From NCBI RefSeq assembly GCF_000350225.1, contig NW_005179310.1, positions 62,001-126,000 on the forward strand: DNA of 64,000 bases, read 5' to 3'. This DNA comes from Chondrus crispus. Taxonomy: Eukaryota > Rhodophyta > Florideophyceae > Gigartinales > Gigartinaceae. Positions 22,106 to 33,458 of this stretch are shown here, in pieces. Under the pieces are notes generated by a model. That model was given only the letters and a program-made list of their open reading frames with translations, was not told where the DNA came from and searched no databases. The position numbers and the translations under genes are program-made. Every line of letters begins with the position of its first letter. Position 1 is the first letter of the stretch.

Positions 22106-22449
22106 GGGGCCTGAACGGTGCGTTTGCATGTTTCTTTTCTGTTTCAGCTACTTCGGTAGTAGATGGCCGTTACGAAAGCACAAGTGTAAATTTTGTGGGG
22201 TTGTTTGTGTAGTGGAGAAACAGCAAAACAGCACAATTGGTGAGCATAGCAGTTGGATATGGCGCGACGTAGAAGATGTATAAATGAGTGATTCAACAAA
22301 AACGGCGGGTAGTGATCGCACGGGCACATGGAAATGTGAGGATCGCTGTGACATGTGAATGGTTCCGTTTTCGAGAAGATTGAAGCTTTCTATCGTTGAG
22401 AGTTTATTGAAAATGTGGTCCTAATACTGCAGTATGTGGATATCGAAAA
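22106..22449. other. Intergenic, nothing recognised
   Basis: No gene or repeat is evident between the minisatellite and the 3' end of the recombinase-RecQ region. Confidence 0.4.
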
Positions 22450-22755
22450 CTACTGGCAGTCCAGTTGGAGAAGACCTTGATGTATGGCCCAAGCCAGTGG
22501 GAGCCATATTGTCAGAGGCATATCGTCGTTATTCTCGTCAGCGGACTCTATGGATGCATCCGAGAAGATGACGGCTAAGTCCTTCTCAGTGACCCGGGCC
22601 GGGCGGTCACGGAGAACGGAGTTGAAGCGGCAAAGGATTTCGGAAGGGAACAGGTTTTCAGCGATCTGTTGCTGGAAAGACTTCATTCGCCAAAGGTTCC
22701 AGGCGAGTGATATCATAGGACGTAGATCGCAACGACCGTATTGGCCGAATGTGGG
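22450..22755 (-). CDS. Possible C-terminal segment of the recombinase-RecQ gene
   Basis: A minus-strand frame reading PTFGQYGRCDLRPMISLAWN ... MKSFQQQIAENLFPSEILCR and ending LPLAWAIHQGLLQLDCQ looks protein-like in composition. It lies downstream of the 1,368-residue frame on the same strand. A third frame between them (22,760-22,880) also looks coding-like (SSRLAPSQEKSLSSAMIAAS). The parts could be joined by introns or have drifted apart by frameshifts. No domain recognised. Confidence 0.35.
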   Translation of the reverse strand, partial: PTFGQYGRCDLRPMISLAWNLWRMKSFQQQIAENLFPSEILCRFNSVLRDRPARVTEKDLAVIFSDASIESADENNDDMPLTIWLPLAWAIHQGLLQLDCQ

Positions 22756-22875
22756 GTGAAGTGGTTGGCCAAGGCAGTGCGAGAGGCGGCAATCATAGCA
22801 CTTGAGAGGGACTTTTCTTGGGACGGGGCAAGACGGGACGAAATGGGTCGTAGAGAAACGGGCATAGCAGCTTCT

Positions 22876-25800
22876 TTACATGAATGGACAGTCATTTTGA
22901 GGATGTTCCGTACCGGAACGGCGGGGAGAAGCGTGGCATAAGAGACACGTCGTCTTGGTTAGGAAGAAAAATTGAGTTACTAAATGAACCGTGGATTCGG
23001 TGTCAATTGCCTGGAAGTGACTAAATGGCAACGATAGGGGAGGTGACGGGGAAGGCAAAGGGTTTGTGGGAACATTAGGTTGGGTTTGGCGCGCCATACT
23101 GGGAGAAGTTCGTAAGCTCTTGAATGAATTTCTTCCCGATGGTGGAAGTGATGCGGGCCGTTTGCCCGAAAGGACTTGCTTCAAAGATGGTGACGCCATC
23201 GGAAGTGACCGTGGACGGACTGGAAATGGTGCTTGCTGCATTGAAGGTGATGCTGAAGGCAGCAAGCGTTCACTTGATTGTTGTGGGGAGAAGCTAAGGA
23301 TTCTTCGAACTGGAGGGGCTGGAGGGGGGTTGGTAGGAGCGGATTGCTCAAGCAAGAGAAGCATTTCATCGAAGTTGTGCTGCGTGGATGTGGTGGCTCC
23401 GATTTGGTTTTGCCGTTGAGGCTCGAGATGGTTTTGATTTTGATCTTGATGTGGAGGTGGCAACTGCGATTGCGATGGTGTGGTGGGAAGCGAATGTTGC
23501 TGAGACTGGGATTGCCAATTTGCATCCCAAGGTCTAGAGGTATCCGGTGTGTGAAATTGTGAACTCTGAGGGGTGTGCGGTGCATTAGTTGGCTGGGAGG
23601 GGAACATAGATCTGCAAACATCGCACCAGACTGCGTGCTTGTCGAAGCGACAGACACCAGAGACTTGGCCATCCATGGCTGTGTAAAGTGCATCTTTGCG
23701 GCAATCCGTGGTATTGAGGACCCAATTCATCATCTCGTTTCGGTTCGTTACTGCAAGATCATTTTCGTCAATGTTGCCCTTTTTGAGAAGGGAGGTTTCG
23801 AAGCTCTTATTGTACTGGGTTGAGTTTAGGACGAAGACGAATGCGTGGTGTCCGTCGCGTCCAGACCGGCCACTCTCCTGTGCAAAGTCGACAAGGCTTC
23901 TTGCGGCGCCAAGATGAACTGTTGCTCGAACATCTGGAACATCTATTCCGGTACCGAAGGCGGACGTACAAACCATAATACGGAACAGAGTTGAAGGTAC
24001 GAGGTCCTTGGTTGTTATGATGTCGTAGAGCTCTTCGTTTGCTGTCCAGTCGTTGTGGGCCTTTTCGCGAGCTTCTTTAGTGAGGCCGGCATCATATATG
24101 AGCGGCTCGACTGCGATGCGTTGATTGGAGTGGGCAACACTTCCTTGTGCATATGCAGCCGTCAGGGCTTTGTGGAGAGAAGTTGTTTCTTGGCGGGTCA
24201 GGGCGAAAGCGATGATTCTATATATTTTGGGCAACGGCTTTGGGGCGTTGGTGCAATCGAGGAAGTGCTGATGCAGAAAGCTTACTGCATTCATCTTCAT
24301 GACTTCTTGTGCGGTGGCAAAGGAGCCTTCAGGAGTGCGAGTGTTTAGGCCCGGGTCAGAGTCGTCACTGAAGGTATGAACAACAAACTCGAGATTCCTT
24401 CTTTGAGAAGGCATTGAGAAAAGGAAGGCTGTGTTAATGCCGTGGCGCTCTAGAATGATTCTTCTCTCGCAGGGTGGGACGGTGGCACTGAGGAGTACAC
24501 GAGGGACTGACTTTGGGATGATAGAAAGGGATCGACGCAAAAACTTCAATTCAGGGCGGAAATGTTGCCACATGGCTGTGAGATGAGCCTCATCAATGAC
24601 TACTCGAGCGAGCCTGTTAGTATCCATAAGTCGAACAACCAGCTCTTTGAAAGACGGCCGCGACAACTGTTCGGCCGTGAAGATGTAGAGGTCGGCAAAT
24701 TCCAGTGATCCTTGTCCATTCGCGCAATGTGACGCGAGTAGGGCGAAGTTTGTCGCGCGCCTCATGTACTCGGATACAAGGGCCTTGAGGGGAACGACTA
24801 CGATAGTGGACTTGATATTCTTTTCCATGAAAGCTGGTAGAAGGACTGCCATAGACTTGCCTGATGCGGTGGGCATCAGTACGAGGGAGTTGTTCCGCGA
24901 CGCGGACACAGTGGCTGTGACAGCAAACTGCGTTTGAGACATGAATTCCGCAGATTTAGAACGTGTGGCCTTTTTGAGAGCGCACAGTAGAGGCCTGACG
25001 AGGGGAGGGAGGATATGGTTCGGGGGGTTATCGAGGCGAATACTGTGATTGGAGTGGTACCCTACAGAGAAAGTGTTGGGGAATTTGAGAGCAGAGGGGT
25101 TTGGCTGCAGTTGTTGCAGTTCGTTTGCTGTGCTTCCGTTGAGAGCATGAAGGACGGGTTTCGGTTGATGAACCTGGAAGACAGGCTGCGGCTCATGTTG
25201 GGATAGCGAGGTCACTCGAGACTGGAGCTGCTGTGAATGTTGGAGGGGGAGCGGTTGTGAAGAAGCGCGGTCACTATAAAATGACGGCAGCTTCAGATGG
25301 CGGTGCCATTCATGGGAGAATTGGCGGTGCTTTGTTAGCGTGGCGGCGGGACAGTCGGGCATTAGCGAGGTAGTTCGTCCGTAGTGTTTGTGGGCGATAG
25401 AGGAGGTATGCACAGCTTGTTGGTGTCCGGCTGTGGTGTGTTCTGCCAATATGTCATTCATGCTGCTGTGGAGCTTATTCTGACATATAAGCGGAACCAT
25501 TCCACTGGTGAACTGCCTGTAATCCTTGAAGGAGATGTGAATGCTCCTGGATTGCAGGGCAGTCCTGATGACCTTTGTGACACGTGCCGGTGAGAAACGT
25601 TGGCCGTTGTTGGCGAATAAGAATGTCCAATGGGTTCTCATGGCTTCGTCACCATGGAGAGCTCTGACCATTTCGCATTCCAAGGGGCGAATGACCGACA
25701 AGTATGAGATCATTCGGAACGAAGTTTGCTTGTCGGGAAATCGGTACACCGCGCGGTTGTAACCGAGCGCGGCCCTTGACTTGCAGTAGCCAGGGTTGAA

Positions 25801-26962
25801 CAAAATTTCGGAGTGGTGGCCGATGAAGATGTTCCGGATGTTGTTCTCCCCATTTTGTAGCCTATAAGTGCATATCTCGGTTGCTCGACCGGGAGATCCG
25901 GACGAAAAATGCATCATAGCAAGTAGGGAGTCTTGGATGATTTGGCAATGAGCGAGAAACTGCAAGACTCCTGTTTTCGTCATTCGAACACCAGCGACTT
26001 GAATTTCTCGGTCTTGGCCAGAGGAAGCAGTAGAGGTAGGGGATGGGCCAAGACCGGATGCCTCATCTTGTGTAGGAACCCTGCGCGGAAAGGAACATGT
26101 GGGGTGGACGCAAGGTGTGCGATGGAGGTAATCGGACGATGGATTCATTAGAGCATGGAGGAGATGGGCAACGTTGGCCTGCACCCAGGAAGCGTGGTGA
26201 TTGAGGGAGGAGAGAAAGGAAAAGCCAGGAGCGCGGTTCGTGGGGTCGTCACGCAGAGATAAAACGAGTCGTTGGAAATCAGGAGGAAGCTCGGCCCCCA
26301 GAAGACAGTGTTCGTAGAAGAACTTGTCGAAAGTCTTGTGTTGGTTTGTGATGATCGTCCCCAAAAGAGGCATGGAGAGGTGGTGAGATTTGATGATTCC
26401 ACAAGGGTGTTGCTTGTGAATGGCACAGACGGCGAAAGAGATTGGACCTTCCTCATGTTTTATGATTCGCATGATGACATCCAAAGTTTTTCGTATGAAT
26501 GTAGCGGCAGTGTTGGCATCTTGATCGACGGTTGTGATGATGGCAGCAGCTGGATCTTGGTGGTTCTCGTTGAGGTGGGCGGCCGGAAGGGGCGTTTCTG
26601 CTACTCGGCGGAGTTCTTGAATCGCTGTCACGGAAACAGCGTATTGGAGGGCGGCAAGAATGTGACTCATGTCACCGGCTTCGGCGAGTCTGAGGGTCGG
26701 GGAAGTCTCGGCGAAGAGTGGGGTGGAACTTGCAACGACGGTAGCGGCGACAACAAAATTACGAACGGCCAAGTTGGTGAGGAGGTCGACATGCCTGAGC
26801 CGGACGAGGAGCAAGCTTTTCATGGCATCGTGAAGGCGACTGTGTAAGGCGTGGGAGAGAGTTTCACCTGGGGTCTCGTGGAGAGATGTGCGATTGAGCT
26901 CATGAAAGAAGGCGTCGATGGCGACGGAAGTCTGTTCATTACGGGAAAAGTCGGCGTCCCGT
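22876..26962 (-). CDS. Tyrosine-recombinase-like / RecQ helicase fusion, 5' end cut by LTR
   Basis: One open frame of about 1,360 residues. Residues 340-545 carry a tyrosine-recombinase-like domain: SSGSPGRATEI (Arg 366), FKDYRQF (Arg 489, with Lys where the HxxR His would be), TTAGHQQAVH (His 520) and IAHKHYG (Tyr 534). Residues 670-1125 are a RecQ-type SF2 helicase: LMPTASGKS (Walker A, 703-710), VIDEAHLTAMW with FRP (DEAH 797-800), LLSATVPP, FGTGIDVPDV, and AQESGRSGRDG (1034-1044), then Cys 1111, 1120 and 1123 for zinc. The rest is Pro/Gln/Ser-rich. The first residues (MGVFML) come from the LTR that starts at 26,963, so the native N terminus is lost. I know proteins of this architecture from basidiomycetes, where they are multicopy. 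DNA unwinding by ATP hydrolysis is expected; recombinase activity is uncertain. It may be a mobile or subtelomeric gene. Confidence 0.8.
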
Positions 26963-27633
26963 TGTAGCATAAACACCCCCAACGGAGAGGGGTGTATGCA
27001 CAGCTCGACGTAGACCCCGTCCGAACGGGAAGACGGGGGTGAAGCGGGACACCAGCCAACGGCACCGGGCAGCGGGCCCGGGTAGCGTGGTAGAGCGGGA
27101 ACGGGGAGGACGCCGGTACGCGCGAGCGGTTCGACGCCTCGACGCCCCGGCGCGGTACTGGGTGACGATCCAGTACCGACGGGCGGAGGCGGAGCCGGCT
27201 CGTGGGCGTACCGCGCGCGTCCTCAACCCGCGCTCGGTGACGCTCTAAGGTAGTTAGCGAACGCTACCTTAGAATAAGCGGGAAGTCGGACCTTGACGGT
27301 CGGTGGGTGACAAGTCCGTGCTTGTCCTCCTCCACCGCCGCCGGTCCGCTCCATATTTAATGTACATAATAACCTATCATAATAGTACAGTACCGATGTA
27401 CTGTAGCGACGTACTGTAGCGGTCGGTCGACACTGTAATACTGTCAGCCATCGGGGCTGACAGTACACGTGTGCGTGCGCGCTCTTCGGTCCCGCGTGTA
27501 CACGTGTACACGTGCGCCCCCCTGTACTCGGGGTTACACGTGGTGGTACTGTAGAGCATCGAGCTCTACAGTAACCGATCCGATTCTGAGTTGATCTAAT
27601 CTAAAATAAAGCCCCAGGGGGGGTTATACTACA
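26963..27633 (-). repeat. LTR of element A (left, 3' LTR)
   Basis: A 671-bp repeat bounded by TGTAG...CTACA and matched by 40,831-41,503 with only about four substitutions and a length change in a G run. It contains many GTAC-centred palindromes (GTACTGTAGCGACGTACTGT, CGTGTACACGTGTACACG). A G-rich polypurine tract (AAGGGGGGGCCG on the minus strand) lies just inside at 27,634, which makes this the 3' LTR for the minus-strand gag-pol. Its outer flank is the RecQ gene. Confidence 0.9.
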
Positions 27634-27690
27634 CGGCCCCCCCCTTAAGCGGGGACGTCCGCGTCCACGGGTGCTTGTAGAGCGCAAGCT

Positions 27691-30318
27691 ATGTCTGACC
27701 GCGTAGCCGACACGGTCCTTCCCGTTCGTGCTGGCGACTTTGTTTTCCGGTCGTCCTTCGTGTCTCGCTCTGCCCTCATTTGCGCGCGTGCCGGGCCCTT
27801 CCTTCTCGCTTCGCCCTCTGGCTATCCTCCCTGTCCCTCGCTGCGTCTCGTTCCCCCTCCTCTCGCGTCCTTGCGAGTATCCGCGGATCGATCCGTCATC
27901 ATCCTTCTGTCCCCTCCGTGGGGACACGTCTTCCCGTTTCCCCCCTTAGACCCGCGACCTTCGTTCGTCCCCTTTTTGAGCTTACCGATTCGTTCTCTCG
28001 TCCGCGTGGCTGGTCCCCTTCTTTGGGACTCTGATATGACAGGCCCTCCGCCCGTTCGGGAAGGTCCTGTTCCGGCTTTGTCACTCGCCCGCCGGGGGTC
28101 AGAGGCGCCGGCGCTCCCCTCTCCTGCTATTGGCGCCGCTACCCCCGTCGAGCGGGACGGCGCATGCGAGGTTCTTCCGGTGGACTCCGCCCGGCCGGTC
28201 TCTCGGGCGTGGCTGCTCGAGCGGCCCTTCCAGAAGTCGCGGGGAGCCCGCGACTCTACAGTATCCGAGGAGTTGGTTGCTCCTTTGTCGGCGGCTCGCT
28301 TGCCGGCGATTCCACCGGCTCCGGCGTCCGAGGGCTCGGTGCCCGTTTGTGGCACGCGCGCCGACGAGGCGCTCGAGGTGTGTCAAGGAGGGCGAGCCAG
28401 GGAATCGCACGACTGGCTGTACCAGCCGACTGAGGGCTCATACGGGGCCTTCGGCAGCTGCCGGCGCCCCGGGGCGTTACCGACCGCCACTCGACTCGGC
28501 ACGGCCATGGGGGAGGAGGCAGCCGACGCCTCCACCTGGTGGTTAGGGGTGCCGCTAAAGCGGTCGATTCCGCTACCGCTTGGTCGCTTGACGTACCCGT
28601 GGCGCCGTCACGCTCGGTCGGGCGTCACGGTCGGCGAAGTCCTGGCGAGGACGTACTTGCGTCCCGATCTACTACGGGTCCGTGCCATCTACGAAAGCGG
28701 CTTGACGGAGGGAGCGTCCCTCGCCTTGGGTCGCTTGTTATCGGAGGGGGACGGTGCCCCCTATCAGATTCCGGACGCAGTGCCGGGGGATAGGACGTTC
28801 GCCTACAGTGTGGAGGAGGCGGAGTACGTCGACCGGATGTCGACGTACTTGTTCCACCAGGGCACCCGAGGCCCCCGTCGTTTCATCCTCTCGGAGGTGG
28901 CAGGGCTGTACGTCAGCCCCCGTCCTCGCGCCTTTTCGAAGGCTCGTGCGGCTCTTCAGAAATCCGCCTGCTCTCTCATGCGTCTCCACCATATCGCCTT
29001 GGCGCCGACCGATTGGTCGGCGTACCGCCACACCGAAGAGGAAGACGGACGGGTCTTCCCGTCCGCCGCGTTTTCCCCGGGTCTATCACGAGGCGATTTT
29101 CCGGGGCTTCCGGCGAGCGTAGGGGAGGCACTCCCCTCGTTAGGGGTGCATCCGTTGCTCCCCTACGCTTTGAAGCACTTCGGCTTCGCGTGTAACGACC
29201 CCACGCACCCGGCCTACGGGGACTTGGTCCACAATTTCGAATGCGAATGGGCGTGGTCCCTGTGTAACGCCTTTATGTACGAGGTTGCATTGCACGGGAG
29301 GGCCTTCGTGCAGCCCCTCGGCGTACTGTCCTTCCTCGGTCGGGTCTTGCCGTCGTTCCCCGATGGGACATTACACTCCTTGGAGCGCGACTCTCCGCAC
29401 ATCCCGTGGTCCTATTCCTCGGTCCTCGACCTAATGCACCGCGCCGTTGCGGTGCCCGAACGCAACCGCCGCCCCTGGACGGATTACACGACAGGAACCC
29501 GAAGCTTCTTCCTTGCGTACGACTCCCGGACCGACTCCTTCGTGGCCCGCCCGAGCGTACCGGCTGCGGGGCCGTCCCGTAGCAAAGGGGGGGTAGGCTC
29601 GACGGTGCGGGAGGCGCGACGGAAGAGGTATCGTGACCTCGACGGCGAGCCCCCAGCCATCGCGTTGGCTGGGGCTGACACAGTGAGGCCTCCCCCCGAT
29701 GTCGGTTACCATACCGGGGCGGGGTCTACGTTACCTCCACTCCCCTCTCTCGGTTCCGTTGGGGGTCCGGGCACCCGACGGACCACCGCGCTCAGTCTTA
29801 CCCTAGCTCGTGGCGAGGTCACGGCAATCCCCCGGTTGTCCCGCGCCCTGGGGAATTTAGTCGAGCGGACCTGGAACGTGGAAGAATTACTTCGGACCCT
29901 GACGAATTGGTACCTCGAGCGCAGTAGCGAAGCGCGCCGCCTCGGAGCGGAGCGTCAGGCCTTTTCTGTCGAACGTGACTCCCTCGCGGCCCAGCTCCAC
30001 CGCGCTCAGGGCGAACTCGAGGCCCTACGCGAGGCCTCTACGCGACGCGCGAGCGATCTCCAGCGCGCCATGGCCGAACGCGATCGGTACCGTGATGAGC
30101 GAGATTTTCTCAGAGCCGCTCGTCTCGAACCCGCGGGGTCCGCTTTCGTACCGCGGCAGGGTCTTCGAGACCCTTACGAAGGTCGCCGGTACGGACATTC
30201 GGCCATCAACGGACCTGCAACCTCGCCTGATCCATCTCAGGATCGGGTTCCCCACGAGGAGGTAGCGCTTCCACCTCTCCACGAGACGGGGGCGGACGTG
30301 CCTTCGCACCCCAGCTAA
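27691..30318 (+). CDS. Antisense extra ORF of element A (ORF X)
   Basis: A long open frame of up to 875 residues opposite to gag-pol, starting just inside the 3' LTR. An ATG at 28,036 may be the real start, because similarity to the counterpart in element B begins soon after it. Conserved blocks include LYQPTEGSYGAFGSC, IPLPLGRLTYPWRRHAR, PGDRTFAYSVEEAEYVDRM, SLGVHPLLPYALKHFGFAC and REARRKRYRDLD. The C-terminal 130 residues form a predicted coiled coil (RRLGAERQAFSVERDSLAAQ and onward). I do not recognise the family. Antisense extra ORFs of unknown function are known in some plant Gypsy lineages. Transcription could come from an antisense promoter in the adjoining LTR (inference). Confidence 0.7.
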   Translation: MSDRVADTVLPVRAGDFVFRSSFVSRSALICARAGPFLLASPSGYPPCPSLRLVPPPLASLRVSADRSVIILLSPPWGHVFPFPPLDPRPSFVPFLSLPIRSLVRVAGPLLWDSDMTGPPPVREGPVPALSLARRGSEAPALPSPAIGAATPVERDGACEVLPVDSARPVSRAWLLERPFQKSRGARDSTVSEELVAPLSAARLPAIPPAPASEGSVPVCGTRADEALEVCQGGRARESHDWLYQPTEGSYGAFGSCRRPGALPTATRLGTAMGEEAADASTWWLGVPLKRSIPLPLGRLTYPWRRHARSGVTVGEVLARTYLRPDLLRVRAIYESGLTEGASLALGRLLSEGDGAPYQIPDAVPGDRTFAYSVEEAEYVDRMSTYLFHQGTRGPRRFILSEVAGLYVSPRPRAFSKARAALQKSACSLMRLHHIALAPTDWSAYRHTEEEDGRVFPSAAFSPGLSRGDFPGLPASVGEALPSLGVHPLLPYALKHFGFACNDPTHPAYGDLVHNFECEWAWSLCNAFMYEVALHGRAFVQPLGVLSFLGRVLPSFPDGTLHSLERDSPHIPWSYSSVLDLMHRAVAVPERNRRPWTDYTTGTRSFFLAYDSRTDSFVARPSVPAAGPSRSKGGVGSTVREARRKRYRDLDGEPPAIALAGADTVRPPPDVGYHTGAGSTLPPLPSLGSVGGPGTRRTTALSLTLARGEVTAIPRLSRALGNLVERTWNVEELLRTLTNWYLERSSEARRLGAERQAFSVERDSLAAQLHRAQGELEALREASTRRASDLQRAMAERDRYRDERDFLRAARLEPAGSAFVPRQGLRDPYEGRRYGHSAINGPATSPDPSQDRVPHEEVALPPLHETGADVPSHPS

Positions 30319-33300
30319 TGTCCTTCGAGGGGGCGTGCTTCTGGTTCGTCGGCCCCCCGCGCACGGTACGAACCGTTGAGCGTACAGTGCTACCGACGCT
30401 CTAACCTCCCTCGATAGTTCCCTTCTCGTAAAGCCCCTAAGGCACCGTTCCGTTCTGAGGTGCTGTCGTAGACCGGGTGAGAGACGACTTCTGAGGGCCG
30501 GTGTGTTGCAAACGAATCCGATCGGAATGCGGCACGGGCGGATCGTTTGCCCGTATCTGCTCCTGGTGTCTCTCCGAGGAGGAGAGGAGCGAGGCGACCT
30601 CCCTCAGGCCCTCGTCTGTTGCCGTGTCGGACGGCACGATTCAGAGCCGCGTCTCCTACCGTGCGTGTCCAGATCATGGGGGACGTGCGTACGCCACGCT
30701 CCTCTCTACGACGCTCTCCCCCAGGCCGCCCCCATCCGTGGGAGGCGCGGGCAGGAGGGTGTCCCGACAGCATATTGTCCGAGACCCCTTGCCCGAATGC
30801 GCATGCGTGTGCGTCATTGTCGTGCCCGCTGGTTGCTCCTTTCTGCCGAGTTGCGTCTCGTCGGCCCCTGCATCGGAGCGTTTATCTCATGGCACTGTGT
30901 TTCCGGAGGCACACGCGTCGTAGGCCCCCGCCTGCCTTTTATAGCCCCTTTTCGACGGAGTGGGTCCGAGGCGGGGGCGTCAATTGGCGCCCCCTCGCCA
31001 TGGGACACCCTCAAACGCGGTATTATCGAAAGCCCCTTGCGTCCCTCCGTGGGCCCGCAAGCATTCCCGGTGTCCGCCGAACGACGAACTTCCCCATCGA
31101 TGCGCACCGGGGAGAGGAGGACCGGAGTCGGGTTGAGGCAGGGGCCTCGGCTGAGATGATGCTCTCGCTCCGGCGGATTTTGACGAGCTCCCGTTGGTCG
31201 GCGCGCTCTTACCGGGGTGAGGGAGCGCACATGAGTGATTTTCCCTGCACCCAATTTAACGAGCTCCCATTGGTCGGCGCCGCCGACTTCCTCCTTTCAG
31301 CCTAAGGGGGCTGGTGGATCGAACCTCCCTGTTCGCTCATCGCCTCCCCTTCCCCGGGGGAGAGGGGGCGATGCGCGCCGGCCCGTGGTGTTGTCTCCCG
31401 TCGTGATGAGTCCCGATATATCCTCAAAGTCGGCCCCCTCCGGAGGCGTCTTCTGAGAGGCCGTAGTCAACACCCTTATTCGGAAGGTTTAATCGTTCCG
31501 ATGCCGTGTACCCTCCGGGCCCAGGGGTCGGATAATCCTGCCCTTCCTGACTTGAGTTCGTCGACGAGCCCAAGTGGTCCACCCCGTAGGTCGTCCTTCG
31601 TTCCTTCGTGAGGTCCCGGTACTCCCCTCTCCTTACTCGGAAAAGGAAAAAAAAGGGGCAGGGGTACGTGTCTGTCCGCGCAACTACAGGTGGGGACGTG
31701 TCTAACGGGTCCCCACCATGCGTGTCGTCTCACGGGAGGACATGGGGGGTCCCGCGCTCTGTGCTCCCCTATCGTCAGGCAAGAACGACCCTGCTCCAAC
31801 GACACCGGGTCGTTGGGAGCGAGCCTTCCCCTCCACTTGGGAAGCGAGCCTTCCCCTCCACTTGGGGGCGTAGTTCCCTTGACTGGCGTATTGGGGTAGC
31901 GGTATTCCCTCGAATCGTCGCCCTCGACCCCGACCTCGCTTTCGTCGTCGAGTATTCGACCTCGATCTTGTGAGGGCGACCGGATTTTGTTCCTTACTCA
32001 CGCGTGATTGTCCGCACGTGGCGGGAGAAGGAAGGGGGGAGGAGTCGATCGGGCGACTTGAGACACGTCTCCCGCCTCCGGACGGCGTCTTCTTCCGCAA
32101 TTCTACGTCTCCTTCCGCCCAACGACGGGGGGGGGGGAAGGTCACGAGGCGTCGTCACGCGCGGCGCGTCGGGACGCCTCGTGTTGCCAAGGCCCGGGTG
32201 AGCGTCCTAGCCCGCCTTCCTCCGTGCCGCGGCGCTGTGCCTGAGTGCATTCGTCCTCGCGCACGCATTGGTGGCACCAGAACGAAACGTTAGACAGTAG
32301 CCGAGAGCGCGGGTGCTAGTATTCCGTGTTGCCGTCGGCACCGAGCGCGGGTGGTTCACAGCATCTTCTAGCGTCCTCGGCGGTGGCGCGCGCTCAACGC
32401 CGACGCGTTACGCGCGTACTTTGCCCCGGGAAGGCGTCGGTTCCTGATCGTGTGGCGAAGGGTCCGTAACGGCGGGTCTTGTGGGGTACGCGTTTCCGAG
32501 CGCCTTCCGCCTTCGGCAGTGGAGAGTCGGATGGGCGGGGGCTACGTGTGCTCCTCTCCTCACCGACTGTGGCCGGCCAGATCTCCGTTGAGCACGGGGG
32601 AGGGACGGCTTGTCGTCCGACATGTCGGGGTACGCGACCGAAGCGGGCGCACGCAACCACCTCACGCCCGCTTCCCTTCCCGGTCAGGGGGCGGACGTGT
32701 GTACCTTCTCGCGGGTCATTGTACCCCCGGGCAGCGCCGTCCGCCTTTTCTTTGCTTATCGTATGGCGTGCAGTATCTGTGCACGCCGCGCACGTGCGGC
32801 TGTAATTTTTCTCCCTTACTTTTTTCGTTATTTTCGGGGTATGGTGGCGGCAGCGGTTTGATGATGACGCAATCAGTGTTGTGGCATGGCGCGCGCCTCT
32901 GGCGTCGCTCACGTGTAACGTTCTCCTCCCCTGCAATTTTCCTTATTGCGGGGCCTGTCTCGGCGGCGGGTTTTTGGGGTATATCACTGTTCCCCGGATC
33001 GCGTTGCTCGCGCTTGCTCGCTCTTACTTAGCTGCCCTGGCGCGCTTTCACGCGACGCAGCTCCACTCTCCTGCTTATCTGTCGGAGCGTTTTGCGCGTT
33101 TTCCCGCGTACTGCCCCTATTGATAGGGTCATGACCACGTCGTCCGTCGGGGGATCGGACCCGGATGCGGACTGAGGGCTTGATGTGAGCCCCAACCTTC
33201 TCGGTATTCCGAGACACAAGCGACGGGCATTCTGGTCGCTTACTCTGCCCACATAGGGCTCTCGTGATTTCAGGCAGTTCGTACTGTCCTGTTCTTATGT

Positions 33301-33440
33301 CTCGCGTCCTTGACGTACGAGAAGTCAAGATGACTTGACTTGAACACGTCCCTGGCTGTGACCCTCCGATAGGGTCCGCCGACTTCCTTCACTTCCCCTT
33401 TTAGTCTGTTCGTGCAGGCTGGGGTTAATCCGCGGAGGAG
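30319..33440. other. Element A spacer between pol and ORF X
   Basis: Three kilobases without a recognisable protein. Small direct repeats are present, such as two copies of a 25-27-bp GCGAGCCTTCCCCTCCACTT unit at 31,820-31,871 and two GAGCTCCCRTTGGTCGGCGC boxes at 31,190 and 31,262. Open frames on both strands look like GC-driven shadows. Confidence 0.5.
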
Positions 33441-33455
33441 CGGTTGAGGGCCCCC
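33441..33455 (-). other. Internal polypurine tract after pol of element A
   Basis: Directly after the end of pol the minus strand reads CTTAAGGGGGGGCCC. The same tract with about 30 bp of flanking pol-end sequence recurs next to the 3' LTR at 27,634-27,668, and a homologous tract follows pol in element B (47,675-47,690). Confidence 0.55.
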
Positions 33456-33458
33456 CCC

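Noticed and set aside
30500-33130. Several 100-250-residue frames in the spacer of element A
   Set aside because: They overlap on both strands, have GC-driven composition and show no similarity to each other or to the matching spacer of element B.
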